Shown: one piece after another, positions 51,749 to 63,232 of the stretch
Layout: each line of letters starts with the position of its first letter
Numbering within the stretch: position 1 is the stretch's first letter
From: Prorocentrum cordatum
Taxonomy: Eukaryota > Sar > Dinophyceae > Prorocentrales > Prorocentraceae
Direction: 5' to 3'
NCBI GenBank assembly: GCA_963575745.1
Contig: CAUYUJ010015294.1
Span: 1-64,000, forward strand
Length of the DNA stretch: 64,000 bases
Notes under the pieces: model-generated
Told to the model about the DNA's origin: nothing
What the model saw: only the letters and a program-made list of their open reading frames with translations
The model's database searches: none
Position numbers and translations under genes: made by a program

Positions 51749-52535
51749 TACTGGCACCGGCGGTGAACCGTCAAGCTGGTCACCGCCGGGAACCTCGTAG
51801 AGCTCCTTCCACGCGTGAGAGTGCTCGGAGTCGAAGACGAGAGCTTCTGGAGGCATCTCGAAAAAACAACATTGATTGCGCCAAGTGGTTGCGCCAAGTG
51901 TTTCGATAGTAAAAGGGCGCCTATAGAGCTCATATTAAGACGCAGAGGCCTTCAAAGTCGTTTACAGGTGCGAAAAATCTGGTTTCTCGAAATGAATTGT
52001 CAAATATCTTTCAAATCTTAGCAAAACCGACCCAAAGTTATCACATCTTCTTTTCTGGCCGGATGGGCCAACTAGCTCCACCCCGCGCCGGAATTCCTCT
52101 AGCTCATCGATGCCGAAGAGCTCTACGAGGTACTTGGTAGCGTCAAAAATCCGAAGAGCAAAGAGACTGGCGCCGGCGGTGAACCGTCAACCTGGTCACC
52201 GCCGGGAACCTCGTAGAGCTCCTTGCACCCGTAAGAAAACTTAGAATCGAAGCGAAGAGCTTCTGGGAGCTTTTCTAGAAAAACGTCAAATTGAGATTTT
52301 TGGGAGTGAAAGTGAAATCGGTTCCCGGAAGTGAACTAATACTAAAAATGGCTCTATAGAGCTGAGCTGCTCAGGAAACAAAGCTTATATGCCAGTGCTC
52401 GGCGTAAAAATCTGCTTTCTCAAAATAAATGGTCAAATGTCTTTCAAATTTCCGCAAAACCATCCAAAAGTTGTCACATTGTCCTTTCTGGTCGGGTCGA
52501 CCAACTGGGCGCCGGCGGTAAACCGTCAACCTTCC
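51749..52535 (+). repeat. Two C-elements and LINE-C target hairpin
   Basis: Hairpins 51751-51787 and 52167-52203, each with CCTCGTAGAGCTCC. The first ends GAGCTCTACGAGGT near 52130 plus TTGGTAGCGTC. The second ends at GGTCGACCAACTGG. A third hairpin left arm (52509-52522) has LINE-C in its loop. Confidence 0.85.
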
Positions 52536-54412
52536 TTTGTTTGTTTGTTTGGACTCGCGTTCCCAGCTGAGTGCAGCTGGGCGAGGACCGGCCCCGCAGA
52601 AGCACACGGGCAGCGCTGAGCAGCGCTTCGGCTGCCGACAATTCACATTCTGTGACTGTAGCTCCTTCGAGGAGCCACGCGGCCTCGGCCACATCCCTCC
52701 AAACGAGGGGCACGGCACTAGAAACAGCAAACTCATGTCCAGCAGGGAAGGGGCCCACGGTTCTCGCGGAAGCGATGCCTATCTCACTGGGATTGCACTG
52801 AGTATTGATTAAGCCGATCTGAAGCCAGGAACCACATCCTGATCCTTGCTGGTCAACCCCGCCATCAAGGCCTCCCCTGATAGCGAACGGTAAGAGATAA
52901 GTTTCGAATTGATATAGATAACAATGAGTTCTGTAGAATGTGCGGCCACATCTGGCCTCATGCGTCAGTTCATCCGCTCGTGCATTGTCCTCCCTGAATT
53001 CATGTCTCCATATCTCACGTCCCAAGGCAGCAGGCCTCAGATTGAAACACGCAGCGAGCTCAAAGGTACAATCAATCATGGCAGCTGTCCTCTTGCAGTA
53101 GCCACGATTCTCACATCTCCATTTCCCCTGCAGCCAGGAGCAGATAAGTAATGAGTCACCCTTGAACTCAGCAGCAAAACCCTCTGAGGATATATCCCAC
53201 ACAGTCGCACGTTCCTGGATCATAGCATAACGTATTGCAAGCTTGGCGGACTCTTTGGGGTCGTACTTGGGGTGCAGAGGGTTGGTCGCGATGTCGACCG
53301 CCTCAGTATCGGCCTTCTCTCGAGCCTCAGGGGAGCCTCGAGGTCCATTAGGAGAGCCCTTCCAAGACACCACAAAGTAATCATAGACCTTAGTTTTGTT
53401 GTATTGTGTAAGGAGTTGCTTCCATACCTCCAAGAACTGAACCCAATCGCCCCGTACAGACTCCCACCACTTTTCCCCAAAGAACTGAATGTAGGGGAAC
53501 TGCCAAGACCGACCGCCCACAGACACAGGGCCTCCACGAAGCCGCTTGCCCGAACTAGATAAGGCCCTGTTGCCGCGTTGTCGTAGAACCTCTGTTATTG
53601 TGTCGCGAGCCGTGACCCACCAACATTGTACATCATAAGCGCACGTCGGGAGTCTCGAAAGGCCCTCCTCCCCTTTGAGACGGCAAGTGGCTCGTCTCTG
53701 AGAGTGTGGGCAGCTCCCTCTCCAGAGGGCATCGGCTGTGAGCGGGCAATGGAACAGGCGACCTGCGAGCAAAGATCCTCCAGCCGCCTCTCCATATCCG
53801 TAATCCTCCCCTCCACCTCCATCACAGTCGCTGCAGGTACATCCTCCCCCCGTCTATCCGCAAAGCGAACACGTTTAGCACGTTGAGTCGTTGATCCCTC
53901 CACCTCAACCTCCGTCCTTGCCGTCCTGTCCTCCTCCAAAGATAGTAAATATTGCCTCGTGGAGCGCATCATGCCCCAGCTCTTCCAACACAGCATCTGC
54001 ACAGCCGACGGGAAACCCCCATCGCAGAAGATTGTCCTGACTCGTGTCAGTGCAGCTGGCCGCCATACCTCCCACCCCACATCTCCTGGCTTCCTCCTCC
54101 CTGACATTCTCAGAAGACACATACCCTCGAACGCGTGGATAACCCTCACACACTCACTGTCAATCGTGATGGCCTCTGCTGCATATAAAAGACGGCTCTG
54201 CACAGTCGATTGATATCGACGAAACTTCTTCACCAGAGGCAGCGCCCTGCACGTAAAATACTGCACCTGCGCAAAGAATGGCCTTCGGGCCTGCTGGACG
54301 CGCTCCTGCACATCCGTGTGGATAGAAGTGAAACTTCTGGGGATCTGATACCCCAGCACATTCAAACTCTCAACATGCTTGAAGGTACAATCCGCGAGCC
54401 AAACTGAACCGT
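52536..54412 (-). mobile_element. LINE-C: 5'-truncated non-LTR retrotransposon
   Basis: A ~1.9-kb minus-strand copy holding the region after the RT palm, the RNase H-like domain and the 3' end with stem CCCAGCTG/CAGCTGGG (52562-52581) and a (CAAA)n tail. The left side joins GTCAACCTTCC of an S-element hairpin; the right side joins GACCGCCGGGGGACTCGTAG. It is the third family in the same target. Confidence 0.9.
52540..54410 (-). pseudogene. LINE-C ORF2 C-terminal part, frameshifted
   Basis: 54410 to about 53680 reads HVESLNVLGYQIPRSFTSIH, TCRALPLVKKFRRYQSTVQS and an acidic coiled segment (EVEGRITDMERRLEDLCSQV). A frameshift near 53680 moves to the second frame: GRSWQFPYIQFFGEKWW, GDSLLICSWLQGKW, FREDNARADELTH, LDGGVDQQGSGCGSWLQIG and ATVTECELSAAEALL. 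The RNase H-like blocks are again in permuted order with all four acidic residues kept. No stop codon comes before the 3' end, so the frame runs through the (CAAA)n tail into the target hairpin; the copy at 16539 shows the same. Confidence 0.85.
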
Positions 54413-55470
54413 GACCGCCGGGGGACTCGTAGAGCTTCCTGAGCATATATAATGTCGACAAAAATTGCAGAGAACAAATAGTTTTTCAGCTTAAACGATT
54501 TCAGACCTCTCGATGCAGCAGCCAAACGCCCCTTATGCTTCTGGATCGTTCTCTGTGCGCACGAGCTTCGTAGCTCCCCTACAGTCCGAGTTACGTGCGA
54601 AAATCGACAGCACCTCTCAAGATCACTCGAAGAATACAAATAGTTTCGCGAATCTAGCTCGAGTATCAGACCGAGTTCAGACATCTGAATGCAACAGGCG
54701 GACGCGCCTGATGTCTTCGAATCGATTCCTGTGATTACCAGCCCTGCACCCCCCTTACAGCCCCAGTTAAGTGCAGAAAATCGACAGCACCTCTGAAGAT
54801 GACTCGAACAATACGAACAGTTTCGCGGACCTAGCTCGGGCAGCAGGCCGAGTTCGGGGTGAATGCGACAGGTGGACGCGACTGATGTCTCCCAATCGAT
54901 TCCAGTGATACCTGCCCTGCAGCCCCTGCCCTGAGTTAAGTGCAGAAAACGGACAGCATCTCTCGAGATGACTCGACGAATACGAACAGTTTTGCGAACC
55001 TAGCTCGGGCAGCACACCGAGTTCCGAGCTCTGGATTCGGCAGGCGAACGCGTCTAATGTCTCCGAATCGTTTTCTGTGAGCACGAGCCCTGTAGCCCCC
55101 CTACAGCCCGAATTAAGTGCAGAAAACTGTCAGCACCTCTCAAGATGACTCCAACAACACGAATAGTTTCGGGAACCTAGCTCGGGCAGCAGACCAAGTT
55201 AAGACCTCTAGATGGAACAGACGAACGCGTCTGATGATTCGTAATCGATTTCTGTGAGACTGAGCTCTGTAGCTGCCCTACAGCTCGAGTTAAGTACAAA
55301 ATACCGAGAACGCGTATCAAGATGACTCGAAACAGCCGATCCCGCCGCGATGCTTTTTGGCAGTAAAAGATACCCGATCGAGCTGAGATCAAGATGGCGA
55401 GCGGGAATAAGATCGAATATGGTGGAAAAATACTAAGAGGTCAAACGAATTGTTGAATTTCGGAAACAAA
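54413..55470 (+). repeat. S-element body after LINE-C
   Basis: GGGGACTCGTAGAGCTTCC follows the right hairpin arm. About five monomers and the S tail end at GGAAACAAAAC near 55470. Confidence 0.85.
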
Positions 55471-56434
55471 ACTGGGTGCCGGCGGTAAACCGTCAACCTT
55501 TCTTACCGCCGGGGGACTCGTAGAGCTTCCTAAGCATATATAATGTCGAAAAACATTGCAGAGAACAAATAGTTTTTCAGCCTAAACGATTTCAGACCTC
55601 TCGATGCAACAGCCAAACGCCCCTCATGCTTCTGGATCGTTTTCTGTGCGCACGAGCTCCGTAGCTCTCCTACAGCCCGAGTTAGCTGCGAAAATCGACA
55701 GCACCTCTCAAGATCACTCGAACAATACAAATAGTTTCGCGAATCTAGCTCGGGTATCAGCCCGAGTTCAGACATCTGAATGCAACAGGCGACGCGCCTG
55801 ATGTCTCCGAATCGATTCCTGTGATAACCAGCCCTGCAACCCCCTTACAGCCCGAGTTAAGTGCAGAAAATCGACAGCACCTCTGAAGATGACTCGAGCA
55901 ATACGAATAGTTTCGCGGACCTAGCTCGGGCAGCAGGCCGAGTTCAGGGCTCTAAATGCGACAGGTGAACGCGACTGATGTCTCTGAATCGATTCCAGTG
56001 ATTACCAGCCCTGTACCCCCCCCCTACAGCCCGAGTTAAGTGCAGAAAACGGACAGCACCTCTCAAGATGACTCGACGAATACGAATAGTTTTGCGAATC
56101 TAGCTCGGGCAGTACACCGATTTCCGAGCTCTCGATTCGGCAGGCGGACGCGCCTGATGTCTTCGAATCGATTCCTGTGAGCACGAGCCCTGTAGCCCCC
56201 CTACAGCCCGAGTTAAGTGCAGAAACTGTCAGCACCTCTCAAGATGACTCCAACAACACGCATAGTTTCGAGCAAAAGGTACCCGATCGAGCTGAGATCA
56301 AGATGGCGAGCGGGAATAAGATCGAATATGGTGGGGAAAAATACTAGAGGTCAAACGAATTGTTGAATTTTGAGAACAAAGCAAAAGGTCCGTCGAGATT
56401 TCTCTTGCGAACTACCTCTCCAGCGCGCCGGAAT
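55471..56434 (+). repeat. S-element
   Basis: Hairpin 55471-55509, then monomers; a deletion near 56270 joins a monomer directly to the tail (AGCAAAAGGTACCCGATC). Ends GGAATTACTGG. Confidence 0.85.
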
Positions 56435-57112
56435 TACTGGGCGCCGGCGGTAAACCATCAACCTTTCCTACCGCCGGGGACTCGTAGAGCTTCCTAAGCA
56501 TATATAATGTCGAAAAAAATTGCAGAGAACGAATAGTTTTTCAGCCTAAGCGATTTCAGACCTCTCGATGCAACGGCCAAACGCCCCGCATGCTTCTGGA
56601 TCGTTTTCTGTGCGCACGAGCTCCGTAGCTCTCCTACAGCCCGAGTTACGTGCGAAAATCGACAGCACCTCTCAAAATCACTCGAACAATACCAACAATT
56701 TCGCAAATCTAGCTCGAGTATCAGACCGAGTTCAGACCTCTGAATGCAACAGGCAGACGCGCCTGCTGTCTCCGAATCGATTTCTGTGATTACCAGCCCT
56801 GCAGCCCCCTTACAGCCCGAGTTAAGTGCAAACCGACAGCACCTCTAAACACGACTCGAACAATACGAATAGTTTCGCGGACCTAGCTCAGACAGCAGAC
56901 CGAGCTCTTCCTTGCCAACTAGCTCTCCAGCGCGCCGGAATTACTCTTCAGCTTCCAGCAACTAGCTAAGGGAAGCTCTACGAGTTATTTTCAACCGACC
57001 AAAAGTCAGCAAAAGGTCCGTCGAGATTTTTCTTGCCAACTAGCTCTCCAGCGCGCCGGAATTACTCTTAAGCTTCCAGCAACTAGCTAAGGGAAGCTCT
57101 ACAAGTTACAGG
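56435..57112 (+). repeat. Shortened S-element and duplicated tail
   Basis: Hairpin 56439-56475 and about two and a half monomers. The monomer at 56905 switches to the tail, and the tail plus mini-hairpin (CTCTTCAGCTTCC ... GGAAGCTCTACGAG) occurs twice (56910-56986 and 57030-57105), a local tandem duplication. Confidence 0.8.
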
Positions 57113-58250
57113 GCGCCGGCGGTAAACCGTCAACCTTTCTTACCACCGGGGGACTCGTAGAGCTTCCTGACAATATATAATGTCGAGAAAAAATTGCAGA
57201 GAACGAATAATTTTTCAGCCTAAGGGATTTCAGACCTCTCGATGCAACAACCCAACGCCCCCGATGCTTATCGATTGTCTTCTTTACAAGCTCTCTAGCT
57301 CTCCTACAGCCGAGTTACGTGCGTAGATCGACAGCACTTCTCAAGATGACTCGAACAAAACGAATAGTTTGGCAAACCCAGCTCGAGTCTTAGACCGAGT
57401 TCAGACCTCTGAATGCGACAGGCGGACGCGTCTGAGCTCTCTGAATCGATTTCTGTCATTACCAGCCCTGCAGCCCCCCTACAGCCTGAGTTAAGTGCAG
57501 AAAACCGACAGCACCTCTCAGGATCACTCGAACAATACGAACAGTTTCGCGACTCTAGATCTGGCAGTAGACCGAGTTCAGAGCTCTTGATTCGACAGTC
57601 AAACGCGACTGATGATTTTGAATCGATTTATGTAAGTATCAGCTCTGTAGCTGTCCTGTAGCCCGAGTTAACTGCAGAAAACCAACAGCACCTCTCAAGA
57701 TGACTCGAATAATGCGACTGGGTTTGCGTACCTAGCTCGACTAGCAGACCGAGTTCAAACCTCTGGATACAACAGCCGAACGCGCCTGATCATTCTGAAT
57801 CGATCAGGTGTGCTTACCAGCTCTGTAGCTGTCCTCTATCTCGAGTTAAGTCCAGTATACCGACAGCGCGAATCGAGATGACTCGAAACGGCCGATCCCG
57901 CCTGGACGCTTTTTGGCAGTAAAAGGTACCCGATCGAGCCAAAAAGCATCGCGGCGGGATCGGCTGTTTTGAGTCATCTTGATACGCGTTCTCGGTATTT
58001 TGTACTTAACTCGAGCTGTACGGCAGCTACAGAGGTCATTCTGGCAGAAATCGATTACGAATTATCAGACGCGTTCATCTGTTCCATCTAAAGGTCTGAA
58101 CTCGGTCTGCTGCCCGAGCTAGATGAGATCAAATTGGAGAGCGGGAATAAGATCAAATATTACGGGAAAAAATACTGACTCTAACGAATGGTTGAATTTC
58201 GAGAACAAAATTTTCAACCTAGCAAAAGTCATCAAAACGTCGAGACTGGC
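57113..58250 (+). repeat. S-element with an inverted monomer
   Basis: Hairpin 57114-57151 and four to five monomers. 57938-58120 is a satellite monomer in inverted orientation (GGTCTGAACTCGGTCTGCTG at 58092), joined inside the tail, which then resumes GAGATCAAATTGG. This looks like an inversion or a nested copy reduced by deletion. Confidence 0.8.
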
Positions 58251-59085
58251 GCCGGCGGTGAACTGTCAACCTGGTCACCACAGGGAACCTCGTAGAGCTC
58301 TTTCCACGCGTAAGAGTGCCCAGAATCGAAGCATTGAACTTTGCAGTAGTTTCTTGAAATATCTAATTTCTAATTTTGTGTGTCAATCTGAGGTCAGGTT
58401 CCTGGGTTCGCTCAGAAGAATTTCTCGACGGAATGAGCTGAGAATTAGAGAGGCAACTTCTGTCATGCAAAACTTCGCTCTGCTTAATTATCAGCCCAAA
58501 CGAATGGTTAGAGCTATGAAATCGGCTGAGCCAGGCCGCAGATGGTATGATCGCGTCTCTTGAAATTTCGCGAACTAGCTCCACCCCGTTGCTGAATTCC
58601 TCTTGCTCTGTTAGCACGAGAGAGCTCTACGAGGTATTTTTCTTGCCAATGGAAACCGGCGGTAGACCGTCAACCAGGTTACCGCCGGGCACCTCCTAGA
58701 GCTCTTTCGTTGCACAGCCCCCCTCGGAAAACATGAAGGAAGCTTCTAAAGCGAGAGCCGAAAAAATCGAAAAATAACGATTTTTTGGTTTCCATGCAAA
58801 AGCGGTTCCTGCAAGTCTTTCGATAGTAATGTTCCACCTACGCACCTGAAAATTTAACTGGCAGACGCGGCATAACTCACTCCACGTGAGAAAAATATGG
58901 TGTCTCAAAATAAATTGTCAAATAACTTTCAAATCTTAGCACAACCGACCCAAAGTCACCACTCTGTCTCTTAAGGCCGGGTCGGCCAACTAGCTCCACC
59001 CCGCGCCGGAATTCCTCCAGCTCATCGATGCCGAGAGCTCTACGAGGAACTTTTCTTGCCAACTAGCTCTCCAGCGCCACGGAAT
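58251..59085 (+). repeat. Two or three C-elements
   Basis: Hairpins 58250-58287 (right arm degraded to TCACCACAGG) and 58653-58689, with CCTCGTAGAGCTC and CACCTCCTAGAGCTC heads. Tails GAGCTCTACGAGG at 58621 and 59035. 58330-58560 is a more diverged C-element interior. Confidence 0.75.
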
Positions 59086-60155
59086 CATGGGAACCAGCGG
59101 TAAACCGTCAACCAGGTCCGCCGGGCACCTCGTAGAGCTCGACAGCACCTCTCAAGATGACCGAAAAATACGAATAGTTTGGCAAACCTAGCTCGAGTAT
59201 CAGACCGAGTTCAGACCTCTGCATGCGACAGGCGGACGCGTCTGATGTCTCTGAATCGATTCCTGTGATTACCAGCCTGCAGCCCCCCTACAGCCCGAGT
59301 TCAATGGGAAACCGACAGCACCTCTCAGGATGACTCGAACAATACGAATAGTTTCGCGGACCTAGTTCGGGCAGCAGACAGAGTTCGGAGCTCTGGATTC
59401 GAAAGGCGGACGCACCTGATGTCTCCGAATCGAATCCAATGATTATCAGCCATGCAGCCCCCCACAGCCCGAGTTGAGTGCAGAGAACCGACAGCATCTC
59501 TGAAGATGACTCGAACAATACGAATAGTTTCGCGATTCTAGATCGGGCAGCAGACCGAGTTCAGAGCTCTGGATTCAACAGACAACGGCCACTGATGGTT
59601 CTGAATCAGATTCTGTACGCATCAGCTCTGTAGCTGTCCTGTAGCTCGAGCTAAGTACAGAAAACCGAGAGCGTCTGTCAAGATGACTCAAATAATACGA
59701 ATAGGTTTGCGGACCTAGCTCGGCTAACAGACCGAGTTCAGACCTCTGGATTCAACAGGCGAACGCGCCGAACCATTCTACATCGATTAGCTGTGCTTAC
59801 CAGCTCTGTAGCTGACCTGAAGCTCGAGTTATCTTGAGAAAACCGTCATCGCGTGTCAAGATGACTCGAAACGGCCGATCCCGCCTGCCTGCTTCTTGGC
59901 AGTTAAATGTACCCGATCGAGCTCAGATCAAGATGGCGAGCGCGAAAAATATCGAATATCATGGGAAAAAATACTAGAGCTCAAACGAATCGTTGAATTT
60001 CGAGAACAAAATTTTCAACCGACCAAAAGTCACCAAAAGGTCCGTCGAGATTTTTCTTGCCAACTAGCTCTCCAGCGCCCCGGAATTACTCTTAAGCTTC
60101 CAGCAGTAACTTGCTGAGGGAAGCTCTACGAGTTACTAGCCACCCCGCGCCGGAA
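59086..60155 (+). repeat. S-element with C-type start
   Basis: Hairpin 59090-59122 (shortened) is followed by CACCTCGTAGAGCTC, a C-element terminus, but continues at once into satellite monomers. The S tail and mini-hairpin end at 60132 (GGAAGCTCTACGAGTTACTAG). Confidence 0.75.
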
Positions 60156-60498
60156 CTGGGAACCGGCGGTAAACCGTCAACCTGGCTACCGCCGGAAATC
60201 TCGTAGAGCTCTTTTCTTGCACGGCGATCGTCGAAACACATGAAGGAAGCTTCTAGAGCGAGAAACCAGAAACTCGAAAAATCACGTTTTTCTGTTTTTA
60301 TCCAACGTCGGTTCCGCCAAGTGTTTTCATAATAATACTGCACCTATGGGCCTGAAAATTTTACGGGCGGACGCGTCATAACCCACTACAGGTGCGAAAA
60401 ATCTGCTTTCTCAAAATGAATTGTCAAATATCCTTCAATTTTTCGCAAAACCACCCAAAAGTTACCACTTTGTCCTTTCTGGCCGGGTCGGCCAACTG
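60156..60498 (+). repeat. C-element
   Basis: Hairpin 60161-60197, ATCTCGTAGAGCTC head, usual interior, ends GGGTCGGCCAACTGG where the next element is inserted. Confidence 0.85.
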
Positions 60499-61638
60499 GG
60501 CGCCGGCGGTAAACCGTCAACCTTTGCTACCGCCGGGGGACTCGTAGAGCTTCCTGACAACATATAATGTCGGAAAACATTACACCGAAAAAATAGTTTT
60601 CCAGCCCAAGCAATTTAAAACCTCTTGAATGCAACAGCCGAACGCCCCCGATGCTTCTGGAATGTCTTCTGTACGAGCTCTGTAGCTCCTCTACAGCCCG
60701 AGTTACGCGCGTAAATCGACAGCACCTCTCAAGATGACTCGAACAATACGAATAGTTTGGCAAACCTAGCTCGAGTATCAGACCGAGTTCAGACCTCTGC
60801 ATGCGACAGACGGACGCGTCTGATGTCTCTGACTCGATTCCTGTGATTACCAGCCCAGCAGCCCCCCTACAGCCCGAGTTATGTGCAGGAAACCAACAGC
60901 ACCTCTCAGGATGACTCGGACAATACGAATACTTTCGCGGACCTAGTTCGGGCAGCAGACAGAGTTCGGAGCTCTGGATTCGAAAGGCGGACGCGCCTGA
61001 TGTCTCCGAATCAATTCCAGAGATTACCAGCCATGCAGCCCCCCTACAGCCCGAGTTTAATGCAGAGAACCAACAGCATCTCTGAAGATGACTCGAACAA
61101 TACGAATAGTTTCGCGATTCTAGATCGGGCATCAGACCGAGTTCAGAGCTCTGGATTCAACAGACAACGGCCACTGATGATTCTGGATCAGATTCTGTAC
61201 GTATCAGCACAGAAAACCGAGAGCGTCTGTCAAGATGACTCAAATAATACGAATAGGTTTGCGGACCTAGCTCGGCTAGCAGACCGAGTTCAGACCTCGA
61301 GGTTCAACAGGCGAACGCGCCTGATCATTCTGAATGAATTAGCTGTGCTTACCAGCTCTGTAGCTGGCCTGAAGCTCGATTTATCTTGAGACAACCGTCA
61401 ACGCGTGACGAGATGACTCGAAACGGCCGATCCCACCGGAACGCTTTTTGGCAGTAAAAGGTACCCGATCCAGCTAAGATCAAGATGGCGAGCGGGACTG
61501 AGATCGAATATCACGAGAAAAATACTAGAGCTCTAACGAATGGTTGAATTTCGAGAACAAAATTTTCAACCGACCAAAAGTCACCAAAAGGTCCGTCGAG
61601 ATGTTTCTTGCCAACTAGCTCTTCAGCGCCCCGGAATT
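60499..61638 (+). repeat. S-element
   Basis: Hairpin 60500-60537, GGGGACTCGTAGAGCTTCC, five monomers with a deletion near 61205, tail to CCCCGGAATTA. Confidence 0.88.
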
Positions 61639-62000
61639 ATGGGAACCGGCGGTAAACCGTCAACCAGGTCACCGCCGGCGCCCTCGTAGAGCTCTTCTTG
61701 CACACGGCGCTCCTCAGTAAGCATCAAGGAAACGTCCAGGGCAAGATCTGAGAAATTCGAAAAATCACATTTTTCTGTTTCTGTCCAACGTCGGTTCCTC
61801 CAAGTGAACTAATACTAAATCTGGCTCTAGAGAGCTGAGATGCTCAGGAAACGAAGTTTATATCCCAATGCTGAAAATCTGTTTTCTCAAAATGGATTGT
61901 CAAACATCTTTCAAATCTTAGCTAAAACGGACAAAAGTTATCACATCTTCTTTTCTGGTCGGGTCGACCAACTGGCGCCGGCGGTGAACCGTCAACCTGG
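61639..62000 (+). repeat. C-element and occupied hairpin
   Basis: Hairpin 61642-61678 with GGTAA left and GGTCACC right (one mismatched pair), CCCTCGTAGAGCTC head. It runs to GGTCGACCAACTGGCG, where a new hairpin (61977-62000) is interrupted. Confidence 0.8.
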
Positions 62001-62366
62001 TTTTTTGGGGTTTTCGGACCGATGCTCCAGCTGGGTCAACTGGCGGCCAGAATCTGTTGCGCCAAATGCACAACAGCGCTAGTAAGCGCCTCAGCAGCAC
62101 TAAGTTCGGCGTCGGTTATCGTAGCACCCTCCAGGCACCACGCGGCTTCGCACACATCCCTCCAAACGAGAGGCATATTAGAGGACACGGAATAGGGGGA
62201 GGAGGAGGGGAGAGGAGAACACGAGATACACTTATTACAATCATATCTGTGATTGATGAAACCCACTTGAAGCCAAAAGCCGCACCCCGTTCCTTTGCTG
62301 CAAACTCCCCCATCGTATCCACCACGACAGGCGATAGGTTGTAGAAAGTCCTCAAAGCTAAACTTG
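62001..62366 (-). mobile_element. 5'-truncated LINE copy with RNase H C-terminal module
   Basis: Minus strand reads CRGGYDGGVCSKGTGCGFWL, QVGFINHRYD, LVWRDVCEAAWCLEGATITD and AELSAAEALTSAV, then a stop. This is the FDGG-to-Glu module of a LINE-C-like family. The 3' end joins GTCAACCTGG of a hairpin loop. The other side joins a satellite monomer at GGACGCGTCTGATG, so some target sequence was deleted. Confidence 0.88.
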
Positions 62367-63232
62367 GACGCGTCTGATGTCTCTGAATCGATTCCTGTGA
62401 TTACCATCCCTGCAGCCCCCCCCCCCTACAGCCCGAGTTAAGTGCAGGAAACCATCAGCACCTCTCAGGCTTACTCGAAGAATACGAATAGTTTCGCAGA
62501 CCTAGTTCGGGCAGCAGACAGAGTTCGGAGCTCTGGATTCAAAAGGCTGACGCGCCTGATGTCTCTGAATCGATTCCAGTGATTACCAGCCATGCAGCCA
62601 CCCTGCAGCCCGAGTTAAGTGCAGAGAACCGACAGCATCTCTCAAGATGACTCGAACAATACGAATAGTTTCGCGATTTTAGATTGGGCGGCAGACCGAG
62701 TTCAGAGCTCTGGATTCAAAAGACAACAGCCACTGATGATTCTGAATCAGATTCTGTGCGTATCAGCTCTGTAGCTGTCCTGTAGCTCGAGTTAAGTACA
62801 GAAAACCGAGAGTGTCTGTCAAGATGACTCGAATAATACGAATAGGTTTGCGGACCTAGCTCTGCTAGCAGACCGAGTTCAGACCTCTGGGTTCAACAGG
62901 CGAACGCGCCTGATCATTCTGAATCGATGAGCTGTGCTTACCAGCTCTGTAGCTGGTCTGAAGCTCGAGTTATCTTGAGAAAACCGTGACCGCGTGACAA
63001 GCTGACTCGAAACGACCGATCCCGCCCGTGTGCTTTTTGGCAGTAAAAGGTACCCGATCGAGCTGAGATCAAGATGGCGAGCGGGAATGAGATCGAATAT
63101 CACGGGAAAAAATACTAGAGCTCTGACGAATGGTTGGATTTCGAGAACCAAATTTTCAACCGACCAAAGGTCAGCAAAAGTTCCGTCGAGATTTGTCTTG
63201 CCAACTAGCTCTCCAGCGCGCCGGAATTACTG
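62367..63232 (+). repeat. S-element body
   Basis: Three to four satellite monomers from mid-monomer, then tail to CGCCGGAATTA. Confidence 0.85.

Noticed and set aside
54385-54412. TTTGGCTC near the 5' end of LINE-C as a possible spliced-leader relic
   Set aside because: It lies inside coding sequence (VWLADCTF) upstream of a conserved block and is not at the exact boundary. The match is short and probably chance.
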